Below, one piece after another: positions 43,533 to 51,378 of a stretch of 64,000 bases of DNA (the first letter of the stretch is position 1; every line of letters starts with the position of its first letter). Made by a program: the position numbers and the translations under genes. The stretch covers positions 1,838,501-1,902,500 of the forward strand of contig NZ_CP038439.1 of the NCBI RefSeq assembly GCF_004683865.2, in the 5' to 3' direction. Origin of the DNA: Paracoccus liaowanqingii (lineage in GTDB: Bacteria > Pseudomonadota > Alphaproteobacteria > Rhodobacterales > Rhodobacteraceae). The notes below the pieces were generated by a model. That model searched no databases and was not told where the DNA came from. It saw only the letters and a list, made by a program, of their open reading frames with translations.

Positions 43533-43889
43533 TCACCCCAGCCCGGTCTCGCGCAGGTAATGCCGCACCGCCTCGGCCACATGCCGGAAGCGGTCGCCGC
43601 CCAGATGCTTGCCCCCATACCAGCGGGTGACCACGACCACATGCCCCTCCAGCCCGGCGCGCTCCAGCATCTGCGCGATCAGCTGCCCCGCCCCGCTCTC
43701 GCCGTCGTCATCCTTGACCGCCGCGCCGTCCAGAACCACCGCCCAACTGTGATGGGTGGCCTTGGCAAAGCGCTTGACCCCGCGCAGCTCGGCCAGCAGC
43801 GCCGCGACCTCGGCCCGGCTGGCCACCGCCCCGCCCGAGACCGCATAGCGCGATCCCCGGTCCGAAATGATCCTGTCAAAGACCTGCAC
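43533..43889 (-). CDS. YigZ/IMPACT (UPF0029) family protein
   Basis: A 118-residue protein comprising just the UPF0029 N-terminal domain: AKATHHSWAVVLDG, DDGESGAGQLIAQMLERAGLEGHVVVVTRWYGGKHLG. Typical bacterial YigZ is about 200 residues with a second domain, which is missing here. The GTG at 43889 (VQVFDRIISDRG) has AGGAGG 4 bases upstream, better than the ATG 8 codons before. The family is linked to translation control through ribosome or GCN1 binding in eukaryotes; its bacterial role is unclear. Confidence 0.85.
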   Translation of the reverse strand: MQVFDRIISDRGSRYAVSGGAVASRAEVAALLAELRGVKRFAKATHHSWAVVLDGAAVKDDDGESGAGQLIAQMLERAGLEGHVVVVTRWYGGKHLGGDRFRHVAEAVRHYLRETGLG

Positions 43890-43914
43890 GCGCCCTCCTG
43901 CAGCGGTCCGCAAC

Positions 43915-43959
43915 TATCCCGGGGGGAGGCGCCGCAGGCGACGGGGGGCAGCGCCCCCT
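43915..43959 (+). repeat. Intergenic hairpin repeat, copy E (5'-truncated)
   Basis: Keeps TATCCC, the G6 run, a GCCGCAGGCGA spacer and the GGGGGC-AGC-GCCCCC hairpin, nearly identical to copy B at 23034, but lacks the TTCATCTTGGCC part. It lies between the mur-like stop and the yigZ-like start. Confidence 0.65.
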
Positions 43960-43975
43960 TCCGTCCGAGCCTGCC

Positions 43976-44392
43976 TCAGCGGCGCCGGACATACAGCTCC
44001 AGCCGGTGATGGACGATCTCGTATCCCATCTCGGCGGCGATCTCGGCCTGCAGCCGCTCGATCCGCTCGTCGGTGAACTCCATGACCGCGCCGCTGTCCA
44101 GGTCGATCATGTGATCGTGGTGGCGCTGGTCGGCGGCCTCCCAGCGGGCGGGCTCGCCCTGGAATTCCAGCTTCTCGATCACCCCCTGCGCGCGCAGGGT
44201 CGTCAGCGTGCGATAGACGGTGGCCAGCGACACGCCCGCCCCGGCGGTCACCGCCCGGCCATGCAGCTCGGCCGCATCGGGATGATCCTCGGCAGCGGCG
44301 ATCACCCGCAGCAGGGCCGCGCGCTGCCGCGTGACCCGCACGCCCGCATCCCGCAGCGCCTGTTCCAACCTGTCCGCCCGTCGCTCGCCCAT
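43976..44392 (-). CDS. mur: Fur-family metal regulator, probable Mur/Fur
   Basis: A 138-residue Fur-family protein. The winged helix has VRVTRQRAALLRVIAAAEDHPDAAELH and SLATVYRTLTTLRAQGVIEKLEF; the metal site motif is HHDHMIDLDSG followed by LQAEIAAEMGYEIVHHRLELY. The CxxC zinc-structural pairs of Zur and classical Fur are absent, as in alphaproteobacterial Mur/Fur. Divergence from sitABCD suggests it represses manganese/iron uptake. An ATG 3 codons upstream (44401) is the alternative; AGGA lies 8 bases before 44392. Confidence 0.85.
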   Translation of the reverse strand: MGERRADRLEQALRDAGVRVTRQRAALLRVIAAAEDHPDAAELHGRAVTAGAGVSLATVYRTLTTLRAQGVIEKLEFQGEPARWEAADQRHHDHMIDLDSGAVMEFTDERIERLQAEIAAEMGYEIVHHRLELYVRRR

Positions 44393-44423
44393 GCGCGCCA
44401 TCCTGCCGCAACCGCCCTCCAGT

Positions 44424-44465
44424 TGCAACTCGTTCGCAGCTCTTGACAGTTGCGAACGATTCGCA
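44424..44465. promoter_or_regulatory. Twin Fur/Mur-like operators in the mur-sitA gap
   Basis: Two 15-base boxes: TGCAACTCGTTCGCA (44424-44438, imperfect) and TGCGAACGATTCGCA (44451-44465, perfect 6-3-6 inverted repeat), 27 bases centre to centre. A consensus -35, TTGACA, sits between them at 44443-44448, reading toward sitA. They resemble the TGCAAAT-n-TTGCA type of manganese-responsive Mur sites. A repressor bound here would control both divergent genes. Confidence 0.65.
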
Positions 44466-44491
44466 GAAAACGAACCAACCAAGGAGCCTCC

Positions 44492-45367
44492 ATGATCCGC
44501 GCGCTGTCCGTCCTTCTGACCCTCCTGCCCCTTGCCGCCCGGGCCGAGACCCTGACCGTCGCGACCAGCTTCACCGTGATCGCGGACATGGCCCGGAACG
44601 TGGGCGGCGATCTGGCCAGCGTGCAGTCCATCACCCCCCCGGGGGCCGAGATCCACGGCTACCAGCCCAGCCCCCGCGACATCATCGGCATCGCCGAGGC
44701 CGATCTGGTGCTGGTCAACGGGCTCAATCTGGACGCCTGGGCCAACCAGTTCCTCGACCGGCTGGACGACGTGCCGATCGTCACCGTCAGCGAGGGGATC
44801 GAGCCGCTGCCGATCACCGGCGGCGACTATGACGGCCTGCCCAACCCGCATGGCTGGATGGCCCTGACCTCGGCGCTGATCTATGTCGACAACATCGCCC
44901 GGGCGATGGCCGAGGCCGATCCCGACAACGCGCAGGGCTACCAGGCCAACGCGGACGCCTACAAGGACCGCATCGCCGGGGTCATCGGCCCGCTGCGCGA
45001 CCGTGCCCTGGCCCTGCCCGAGGATCGCCGCTTCCTCGTCACCTCCGAGGGCGCCTTCTCCTATCTCGCCCGCGACTTCGGCCTGACCGAGATGTTCCTC
45101 TGGCCCATCAACGCGGAAGGCCAGGGGACGCCCCAGCAGGTGCGCGGCCTGATCGACGCGATGCGCGAGACGGGCGCCCCGGTGATCTTCTCGGAAAGCA
45201 CCGTCTCGGACCGCCCGGCCCGCAGCATCGCCGCCGAGACAGGCGCGGACTATGGCGGCATCCTCTATGTCGACAGCCTGTCCGAGGCCGACGGCCCGGT
45301 GCCCACCTATCTGGACCTGCTGCGCGTGACCTCCGAAACAATCCTCGACAGCCTCGAAGATGAATGA
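44492..45367 (+). CDS. sitA: Mn/Fe ABC transporter binding protein SitA
   Basis: A 291-residue cluster-9 metal-binding protein with a signal peptide (cleavage after ARA, residue 17). Metal ligands fit His50 in PPGAEIHGYQPSP, His near NPHGWMAL, Glu in VFSEST/VIFSEST, and the late Asp in LYVDSLSEADGPVPTYLDLL. The lack of a His-rich loop and the last motif mark it as SitA/MntC (Mn2+, Fe2+), not ZnuA. Start MIRALSVLL follows AAGGAG. It overlaps sitB by 8 bases. Confidence 0.94.
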   Translation: MIRALSVLLTLLPLAARAETLTVATSFTVIADMARNVGGDLASVQSITPPGAEIHGYQPSPRDIIGIAEADLVLVNGLNLDAWANQFLDRLDDVPIVTVSEGIEPLPITGGDYDGLPNPHGWMALTSALIYVDNIARAMAEADPDNAQGYQANADAYKDRIAGVIGPLRDRALALPEDRRFLVTSEGAFSYLARDFGLTEMFLWPINAEGQGTPQQVRGLIDAMRETGAPVIFSESTVSDRPARSIAAETGADYGGILYVDSLSEADGPVPTYLDLLRVTSETILDSLEDE

Positions 45368-46229
45368 CACCCCCGGCATCGAGGTCGCCCAACTGACCGT
45401 CGCCTATCGCAACGGCCATACCGCCCTGAAGGACGCCGCTTTCACGGTCCCGCAGGGCTCGGTCACGGCCCTCGTGGGCGTGAACGGCGCGGGCAAGTCG
45501 ACGCTCTTCAAGGCGCTGATGGACCTGCTGCCCCATGCCGCGGGCCATGTCCGCATCCTGGACCTGCCGGTGCGCAAGGCCCTGTCGCAGAACCTCGTGG
45601 CCTATGTCCCCCAGGCCGAGGAGGTCGACTGGACCTTCCCCGTCCTCGTCGAGGATGTGGTGATGATGGGCCGCTACGGCCATATGGGCTTCCTGCGCCG
45701 CGCGCGCGCCGCCGACCGCCAGGCCGTCACCGACGCCCTCTCCCGCGTGGGCCTGACCGATTTCCGCCGCCGCCAGATCGGGGAACTGTCCGGCGGCCAG
45801 AAGAAGCGCGTCTTCCTGGCCCGGGCGCTGGCGCAGGAGGCCCGCGTGATCCTGCTGGACGAACCCTTCACCGGCGTCGACGTGCAGACCGAACAGACGA
45901 TCATCACGCTCCTGCGCCAGATGCGCGACGAGGGGCGGGTGATGCTGGTCTCGACCCACGACCTGGGCGCGGTGCCCGAATATTGCGACCGCGTCGTGCT
46001 GGTCAAGGGCACGGTCCTGGCCTCGGGACCGACCGCCACCACCTTCACCCCCGCGAACCTGCGCCTGGCCTTCGGCGGCACGCTGCGCCACTTCATGCTG
46101 GGCGGCACCGACCTGCATGACGATGCCGACCGCCGCGCCGTCGACGTCTTCACCGATGACGAACGCCCGCTGGTCTTCTACGACGACCGCCACCGCAAGG
46201 CCGTCCCCGGCACGGACGACCGCCCATGA
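45360..46229 (+). CDS. sitB: Mn/Fe ABC transporter ATPase SitB
   Basis: A 289-residue ATPase with Walker A GVNGAGKST, signature LSGGQKKRVFLARALA, Walker B VILLDEPFTGVD and the H-loop STHDLG. YVPQAEEVDWTFPV (Q-loop) is characteristic of the Mn/Zn subfamily. The C-terminal extension (LHDDADRRAVDVFTDDERPLVFYDD) is acidic. It starts within the end of sitA. Confidence 0.94.
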   Translation: MNDTPGIEVAQLTVAYRNGHTALKDAAFTVPQGSVTALVGVNGAGKSTLFKALMDLLPHAAGHVRILDLPVRKALSQNLVAYVPQAEEVDWTFPVLVEDVVMMGRYGHMGFLRRARAADRQAVTDALSRVGLTDFRRRQIGELSGGQKKRVFLARALAQEARVILLDEPFTGVDVQTEQTIITLLRQMRDEGRVMLVSTHDLGAVPEYCDRVVLVKGTVLASGPTATTFTPANLRLAFGGTLRHFMLGGTDLHDDADRRAVDVFTDDERPLVFYDDRHRKAVPGTDDRP

Positions 46230-46231
46230 CC

Positions 46232-46290
46232 CCTTCATCTTGGCGGAAATATCCCACGGGGGTGCGGGGGTGTGACACCCCCGCGCGCGG
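46232..46290 (+). repeat. Intergenic hairpin repeat, copy C, inside the sit operon
   Basis: CTTCATCTTGGCGGAAATATCCC followed by G-runs and an 8-bp stem GCGGGGGT/ACCCCCGC with a 5-base loop. It fills the whole 67-base gap between sitB and sitC, where the other sit genes overlap. Confidence 0.7.
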
Positions 46291-46296
46291 CGCCCG

Positions 46297-47157
46297 ATGA
46301 TCGAGCTCGCCCTCACCCCCTTCACCTACGGCTACATGGCGACCGCGATCTGGGTCTCGGCGCTGGTGGGCGGCGTCTGCGCCTTCCTCTCGGCCTATCT
46401 CATGCTCAAGGGCTGGAGCCTGATCGGCGACGCCCTCTCCCATTCCATCGTCCCGGGCGTGGCGGGGGCCTACATGCTGGGCCTGCCCTTCGCACTCGGC
46501 GCCTTCCTGTCGGGGGGGCTGGCCGCGCTGGCCATGCTGTTCCTCGGCACCCGCACGGGGCTCAAGCAGGACGCGATCATCGGGCTGATCTTCACCGGCT
46601 TCTTCGGCATCGGCCTGTTCATGGTCTCGCTCAACCCGGTCGCGGTGGACCTGCAGGCGATCACCATGGGCAACATCCTGGCCATCGCGCCGGGCGACGT
46701 GATCCAGCTGGTGCTGATCTCGGGCATCTCGCTGACCATCCTCCTGCTGAAATGGCGCGACCTGATGGTCGTCTTCTTCGACGAGACGCATGCCCGCACC
46801 ATCGGCCTGCATCCGAACCGCCTCAAGGCGCTGTTCTTCACCCTGCTGGCCGCCTCGACCGTGGCGGCGATGCAGACCGTGGGGGCCTTCCTGGTCATCG
46901 CGCTGGTCGTCACGCCGGGCGCCACCGCCTATCTGCTGACCGACCGCTTCGCGCGGCTGATCCTGATCTCGGTCACCATCGGCACGCTCACCTCGGCCAT
47001 CGGCGCCTATGCCAGCTTCTTCCTGGACGGCGCGACCGGGGGCATCATCGTGACGCTGCAGACGCTGATCTTCCTCGCAGCCTTCGTCTTCGCCCCCACC
47101 CACGGGCTGCGCGCCGCGCGTGCCCGCGCCCGCGCCGCGATGGGAGGGGGGGCATGA
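46297..47157 (+). CDS. sitC: Mn/Fe ABC transporter permease SitC
   Basis: A 286-residue ABC-3 family permease, about eight helices. Family stretches: CAFLSAYLMLKGWSLIGDALSHSIVPGVAGAYMLG and VGAFLVIALVVTPGATAYLLTDRF. With SitD it forms the membrane channel, a heterodimer typical of SitABCD and different from ZnuB homodimers. It ends in an Arg/Ala-rich tail and its stop overlaps the sitD start. Confidence 0.93.
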   Translation: MIELALTPFTYGYMATAIWVSALVGGVCAFLSAYLMLKGWSLIGDALSHSIVPGVAGAYMLGLPFALGAFLSGGLAALAMLFLGTRTGLKQDAIIGLIFTGFFGIGLFMVSLNPVAVDLQAITMGNILAIAPGDVIQLVLISGISLTILLLKWRDLMVVFFDETHARTIGLHPNRLKALFFTLLAASTVAAMQTVGAFLVIALVVTPGATAYLLTDRFARLILISVTIGTLTSAIGAYASFFLDGATGGIIVTLQTLIFLAAFVFAPTHGLRAARARARAAMGGGA

Positions 47158-47969
47158 ACGGCCTCCTCCTGCCCTTCACCTTTCCGGTCATGGCCGATGC
47201 CGCGCTGATCGCGGTGATCGTGGCCATCCCCGCGGCGCTGCTCAGCTGCTTTCTGGTCCTCAAGGGCTGGGCGCTGATGGGCGACGGGATCAGCCACGCG
47301 GTGCTGCCGGGCATCGTGCTGGCCTATGCGATGGGCCTGCCCCTGCTGGTCGGCGCCTTCGCGGCGGGCATGATCTGCGCCCTCTCGGCGGGCTGGCTGG
47401 ACGAGAACAGCCGCATCAAGCCCGACACGGCGCTTGGCGTCGTCATGGCGGGGATGTTCGCCTTCGGCCTGATCCTCTTCACCCTCTTTCCGCCCGGCGT
47501 GCATCTGGACCATATCCTCTTCGGCAACATCTTGGGGATCGGCCCGCAGGACTTCGCCCAGGCCCTGCCCATCGCCTTGGCCGTCACCGGCGCGCTGATC
47601 CTGAAATGGCGCGACTTCGCGCTCCTGGCCTTCGACCCGGTGCAGGCGCGGGTCTCGGGGCTCAGGGTGGGCTGGCTGCATTACGGGATGCTGGCGATGA
47701 TCGCCGCCTCGGTGGTGGCGATGCTGTCGGCGGTGGGGATCATCCTGGCCGTGGGCCTGCTGATCGCGCCCGGCGCCATCGCCTTCCTGCTGACCCGGCG
47801 GCTGGCCCTGATGATGGGGCTGGCCACGGCCATCGCGGTCGCCAGCAGCCTTTCGGGCATCTGGGCCAGCTTCTGGCTGGACAGCGCCCCCGCCCCCACC
47901 ATCATCGTCATCCTGACCGGCGTCTTCATCCTGGCCTTCACCTGGCGCCAGATCGCCCCGCGCCACTGA
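47154..47969 (+). CDS. sitD: Mn/Fe ABC transporter permease SitD
   Basis: A 271-residue second ABC-3 permease, paralogous to SitC: FLVLKGWALMGDGISHAVLPGIVLAYAMG and VGIILAVGLLIAPGAIAFLLTRRL. The ATG overlaps the sitC stop and GGAGGGGGG lies just upstream. The presence of two permeases is the main reason to call this locus sitABCD. No terminator was seen after it. Confidence 0.93.
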   Translation: MNGLLLPFTFPVMADAALIAVIVAIPAALLSCFLVLKGWALMGDGISHAVLPGIVLAYAMGLPLLVGAFAAGMICALSAGWLDENSRIKPDTALGVVMAGMFAFGLILFTLFPPGVHLDHILFGNILGIGPQDFAQALPIALAVTGALILKWRDFALLAFDPVQARVSGLRVGWLHYGMLAMIAASVVAMLSAVGIILAVGLLIAPGAIAFLLTRRLALMMGLATAIAVASSLSGIWASFWLDSAPAPTIIVILTGVFILAFTWRQIAPRH

Positions 47970-48029
47970 CCCCTTCCCTGCGCGGCCCGATCATGCCAGC
48001 ATGTTACCGCCACCAGTGAGGAGAGACCC

Positions 48030-49364
48030 ATGCTGCCCCCCCGCACCGACTTCCCCGAGGGCTTCACCTTCGGCGCCGCCACCTCGGCCTATCAGATCGA
48101 GGGCACGCGCGGCGCGGGCCTGTCGCATTGGGACAGCTTCGCCGCCACGCCCGGCAACATCATCGACGCCAGCGACGGCAGCCGCGCCTGCGACCACCTG
48201 ACCCGCTGGCCCGAGGATCTGGACCTGGTGCGCGACGCGGGCTTCGACGCCTACCGCTTCTCGACCTCCTGGGCGCGGGTGATGCCGGACGGCGTGACCG
48301 TGAACCCCGAGGGCCTGGATTTCTACGACAAGCTGGTCGACGGCATGCTGGAGCGGGGGCTGAAGCCCTTCCTGACCTATCACCACTGGGACCTGCCCGC
48401 CGATCTGGCAGCCCTAGGGGGCTGGCAGAACCGCGACATCGCCCAGCGCTTCGCTGATCTGTGCCGCGCCGTGAATGCCCGGATCGGCGACCGCATGACC
48501 AGCGCCGCCACCCTGAACGAGCCGTGGTGCATCGCCTGGCTGTCGCATTTCCTGGGCGCCCATGCGCCCGGCCTGCGCGACATCCACGCCGCCTCCCGCG
48601 CCATGCACCATGTGCTGCTGGCCCATGGCACGGCCATGCAGGCCCTGCGCGCGGACGGGGCGGACAACCTGGGCATCGTGCTGAACTTCGAGACGTCGCA
48701 TCCCGCCGACGACAGCCCCGAGGCCGCGCGCGCCGCCGAAACCCAGGATGCGATCTATAACCAGTGGTTCATCCGCGCGCTGATGGGTCAGGGCTATCCC
48801 GACGCCGCCCTTGAGGGCATCGGCCCGCATCTGCCCCAGGGCTGGCAGGACGACATGGCCCTGATCGCGCAGCCCCTCGACTGGCTGGGCGTCAACTACT
48901 ACACGCGCCGCCTCTATACCGGCAATGCCGGGCTCTGGCCGCATGCCTCCGAGGCGCCGGGCCCCCTGCCCAAGACCCAGATGGACTGGGAGATCCGCCC
49001 CGAGGGCCTGACCGAGTTCCTGACCCGCCTTGCCCGCGACCATACCGGTGCCCTGCCCCTCTATGTCACGGAAAACGGCATGGCGCTGGAGGCCGGGGGC
49101 GGCACGGGCGCCGGCATCACCGAGGATGCCCGCCGCATCCAGTTCGCGGGCGACCATCTGCGCGCCACCAAGGCGGCGATGGATCAGGGCGTGGACGTGC
49201 GCGGCTTCTTCTACTGGTCGCTATTGGACAATTACGAATGGGGCTGGGGCTATGGCCCGCGCTTCGGGCTGGTCCATGTCGATTACGAGACGATGACCCG
49301 CACGCCGAAATCCAGCTGGCACGCCTTCCGGTCGATGCTGAAGGGCGAGGCGCTAAGGCCCTAG
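48030..49364 (+). CDS. GH1 beta-glucosidase
   Basis: A 444-residue family 1 glycoside hydrolase. The acid/base is Glu164 (TLNEP) and the nucleophile Glu348 (VTENG); other sugar-site residues are Gln22 (SAYQIEG), His118/Trp120 (YHHWDLP) and WSLLDNYEWGWGY near the C-terminus. No signal peptide, so it acts in the cytoplasm, cleaving terminal beta-linked glucose or galactose from imported glycosides. No sugar transporter is adjacent. Ribosome site GAGGAGAG is 7 bases upstream. Confidence 0.95.
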   Translation: MLPPRTDFPEGFTFGAATSAYQIEGTRGAGLSHWDSFAATPGNIIDASDGSRACDHLTRWPEDLDLVRDAGFDAYRFSTSWARVMPDGVTVNPEGLDFYDKLVDGMLERGLKPFLTYHHWDLPADLAALGGWQNRDIAQRFADLCRAVNARIGDRMTSAATLNEPWCIAWLSHFLGAHAPGLRDIHAASRAMHHVLLAHGTAMQALRADGADNLGIVLNFETSHPADDSPEAARAAETQDAIYNQWFIRALMGQGYPDAALEGIGPHLPQGWQDDMALIAQPLDWLGVNYYTRRLYTGNAGLWPHASEAPGPLPKTQMDWEIRPEGLTEFLTRLARDHTGALPLYVTENGMALEAGGGTGAGITEDARRIQFAGDHLRATKAAMDQGVDVRGFFYWSLLDNYEWGWGYGPRFGLVHVDYETMTRTPKSSWHAFRSMLKGEALRP

Positions 49365-50974
49365 GCCCTTTCGCGCGCGTCCTGCGCGATCATCTCGCTG
49401 GCCCGGCTGGCGATCATGGTCACCGGCGCATGGGTGTTGCCCGACACGATGGCGGGCATGATCCCCGCATCCGCGATGCGCAGGCCTTCCAGCCCGTGGA
49501 CGCGCAGTTGCGGGTCCACCACGGCCATGGGGTCCGTGCCCATCCGGGTCGTGCCCACGGGATGGAAAATCGTCGTGCCGATCTGGGCCGCGGCCTCGTG
49601 CAGCTGGGCATCCGAGGTCAGATGCGCCCCGGGGCGATGCTCCTCGGGGGAAAACTCGGCCATGCGGGCGGTCTGCATCAGGCGGCGGGCATGGCGCAGG
49701 CTGTCGATGGCCACCTGCCGGTCGCCCTCGGTGCTCAGATAGCGCGGCGCGATGGCGGGCGGGCTGCGTGGATCCGGGGCGGTGATGTGGCTGGACCCGG
49801 TGCTTTCGGGGCGCAGGTTGCAGACCGACACCGTCAGCGCCGGGAAATCGTCCAGCGGATCGCCGAACTTGCCCAGCGACAGCGGCTGCACGTGATATTC
49901 GATGTTCGCCGTGTCGTAGCGGTCCGACGAGCGGGTAAAGATCCCCAGCTGGCTGGGCGCCATCGCCATCGGCCCGGTGCGGCGAAGCGCATATTCCAGC
50001 GCGATCCCGGCCTTGCCCCAGATCGTGCGCGCCCGGTCATTCAGCGTCCGCGCGCCCGCGATGCGGAACACCATGCGCAGCTGCAGGTGATCCTGCAGGT
50101 TCTCGCCCACGCCGGGCAACGCATGGACCGGCGCGATGCCCAAGGCGGCCAGCCGCTCGGGCTGGCCGATGCCCGACAGCTCCAGCAGCGCCGGAGAGCC
50201 GATGGCGCCGGCCGCCAGGATCACCTCGCCCCGCGCGCGGGCCAGGCGGCGCTGGCCGTGCTGCTCGAAGACCACGCCGGTGACGCGCCGCCCGTCCATC
50301 TGCAGGCGCAGGACCTGGGCGTCGGTCTCGATCCGCAGGTTGGGGCGGCCGCGGGCAGGGTCGAGAAAGGCCTTCCTCGCGTTCCAGCGGATGCCCTTGC
50401 GCTGCGTGACGGGGAAATAGCCCACGCCCTCGTTGTCGCCGGTGTTGAAATCGGGCCGGGCGGGCAGGCCCAGCTCCTGCGCGGCCTCGGCCACGGCGTC
50501 GAGGATGGGCCAGCGCAACCGCTGGCGCTCGACCCGCAATTCGCCCTGATCGCCATGCAGGTCGCAGGCGGGGTCGTAATGCCGCTCGGTCGCGCGGAAA
50601 TGCGGCAGCACGTCCGACCAGGCCCAGCCCGGATTGCCCATCTGCCGCCAGCCATCGTAATCGGCCGCCTGCCCGCGCATGTAGATCATGCCGTTGATCG
50701 ACGAGCAGCCGCCCAGCACCCGCCCGCGCGGATAGTTGAGACGCCGCCCCGCCAGCCCCGGTTCGGGCTCGGTCACGTAGCACCAGTCGAGCGAGGGATC
50801 GCCCATCGCGTGCAGATAGCCCACCGGGATGTGCACCCAGAGCCGGTTGTCATGGCCCCCGGCCTCCAGCAGCAGGACCCGGGCGCGGGGATCGGCCGAG
50901 AGCCTGTTGGCCAGCACGCAGCCGCCCGAGCCCGCGCCCACGATGATATGGTCGTAATCGCCGAAATCCTGCAT
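49361..50974 (-). CDS. GMC-family FAD oxidoreductase (choline dehydrogenase-like)
   Basis: A 537-residue glucose-methanol-choline oxidoreductase. FAD motif IIVGAGSGGCVLANRLS, then LLLEAGG, the GMC signature 1 GRVLGGCSSINGMIYMRG, signature 2 GAIGSPALLELSGIG, and the active-site His pair in FHPVGTTRMG and NTHAPVTMIA. It resembles BetA but no betB or betI is nearby, so choline as substrate is not supported; an alcohol is the safer statement. It is convergent with the glucosidase gene, overlapping it by 4 bases at the stops. Confidence 0.9.
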   Translation of the reverse strand: MQDFGDYDHIIVGAGSGGCVLANRLSADPRARVLLLEAGGHDNRLWVHIPVGYLHAMGDPSLDWCYVTEPEPGLAGRRLNYPRGRVLGGCSSINGMIYMRGQAADYDGWRQMGNPGWAWSDVLPHFRATERHYDPACDLHGDQGELRVERQRLRWPILDAVAEAAQELGLPARPDFNTGDNEGVGYFPVTQRKGIRWNARKAFLDPARGRPNLRIETDAQVLRLQMDGRRVTGVVFEQHGQRRLARARGEVILAAGAIGSPALLELSGIGQPERLAALGIAPVHALPGVGENLQDHLQLRMVFRIAGARTLNDRARTIWGKAGIALEYALRRTGPMAMAPSQLGIFTRSSDRYDTANIEYHVQPLSLGKFGDPLDDFPALTVSVCNLRPESTGSSHITAPDPRSPPAIAPRYLSTEGDRQVAIDSLRHARRLMQTARMAEFSPEEHRPGAHLTSDAQLHEAAAQIGTTIFHPVGTTRMGTDPMAVVDPQLRVHGLEGLRIADAGIMPAIVSGNTHAPVTMIASRASEMIAQDARERA

Positions 50975-51090
50975 GTGATCCTCCGATCCCCCGGGGGACG
51001 AGGCTAGTGGGATGGCGGGCGGGGGGCAAGCGGGCCCCGTGTCGCGGTCGCGCGCGGTCCCCGGGCCAGGGGTGGCCGTGGCGGGCGCCC

Positions 51091-51117
51091 TGTGGATATT
51101 TGGGCCAAGATGAAAGC
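51091..51117 (-). repeat. Intergenic repeat, copy D (5' half)
   Basis: Minus-strand TTCATCTTGGCCCAAATATCCAC matches the first half of the repeat family, but the G-run and hairpin are not preserved. It lies in the 239-base divergent gap between the GMC oxidoreductase and the small membrane protein; nothing else is visible there. Confidence 0.55.
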
Positions 51118-51213
51118 GGCGGGCGCGCGCGATTGGGCGGATCGGTCGCGGTTGCGGGCGGGGGCGGGGCGGGCTATCTGCTGACGGCAGGATCTGCCAC
51201 GGGAAGGACCGAC

Positions 51214-51378
51214 ATGATCGTCATCATCGCCGCCATCGTCGGGGCCGCTCTTGGCTGGCGCCGGGCCGCCAAGCTGGGCGGCACGCGCAGCGACCGGGTG
51301 CAATATGCCGTGGCCTTCGCCCTGGGCTGCGCCATGATCGGCGTCTTCGCCACGATCTTCGTCCACCGGATGGCCTGA
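51214..51378 (+). CDS. Small membrane protein (54 aa)
   Basis: A 54-residue protein with two hydrophobic stretches (MIVIIAAIVGAALGW and VAFALGCAMIGVFATIFV) separated by a basic, hydrophilic loop. It is a likely two-helix inner-membrane protein. GGAAGGACC upstream gives a ribosome site, and its TGA overlaps the ATG of the VWA gene (ATGATG-like junction), which argues that it is real. I do not recognise a family; the close coupling suggests a role with the VWA protein. Confidence 0.7.
   Translation: MIVIIAAIVGAALGWRRAAKLGGTRSDRVQYAVAFALGCAMIGVFATIFVHRMA

Noticed and set aside
44492..47969. Reading the metal transporter as ZnuABC with Zur
   Set aside because: There are two permease genes, the binding protein has no His-rich loop, and its C-terminal motifs fit SitA. 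The regulator lacks CxxC pairs. Mn/Fe transport with a Mur-type regulator is the better call.
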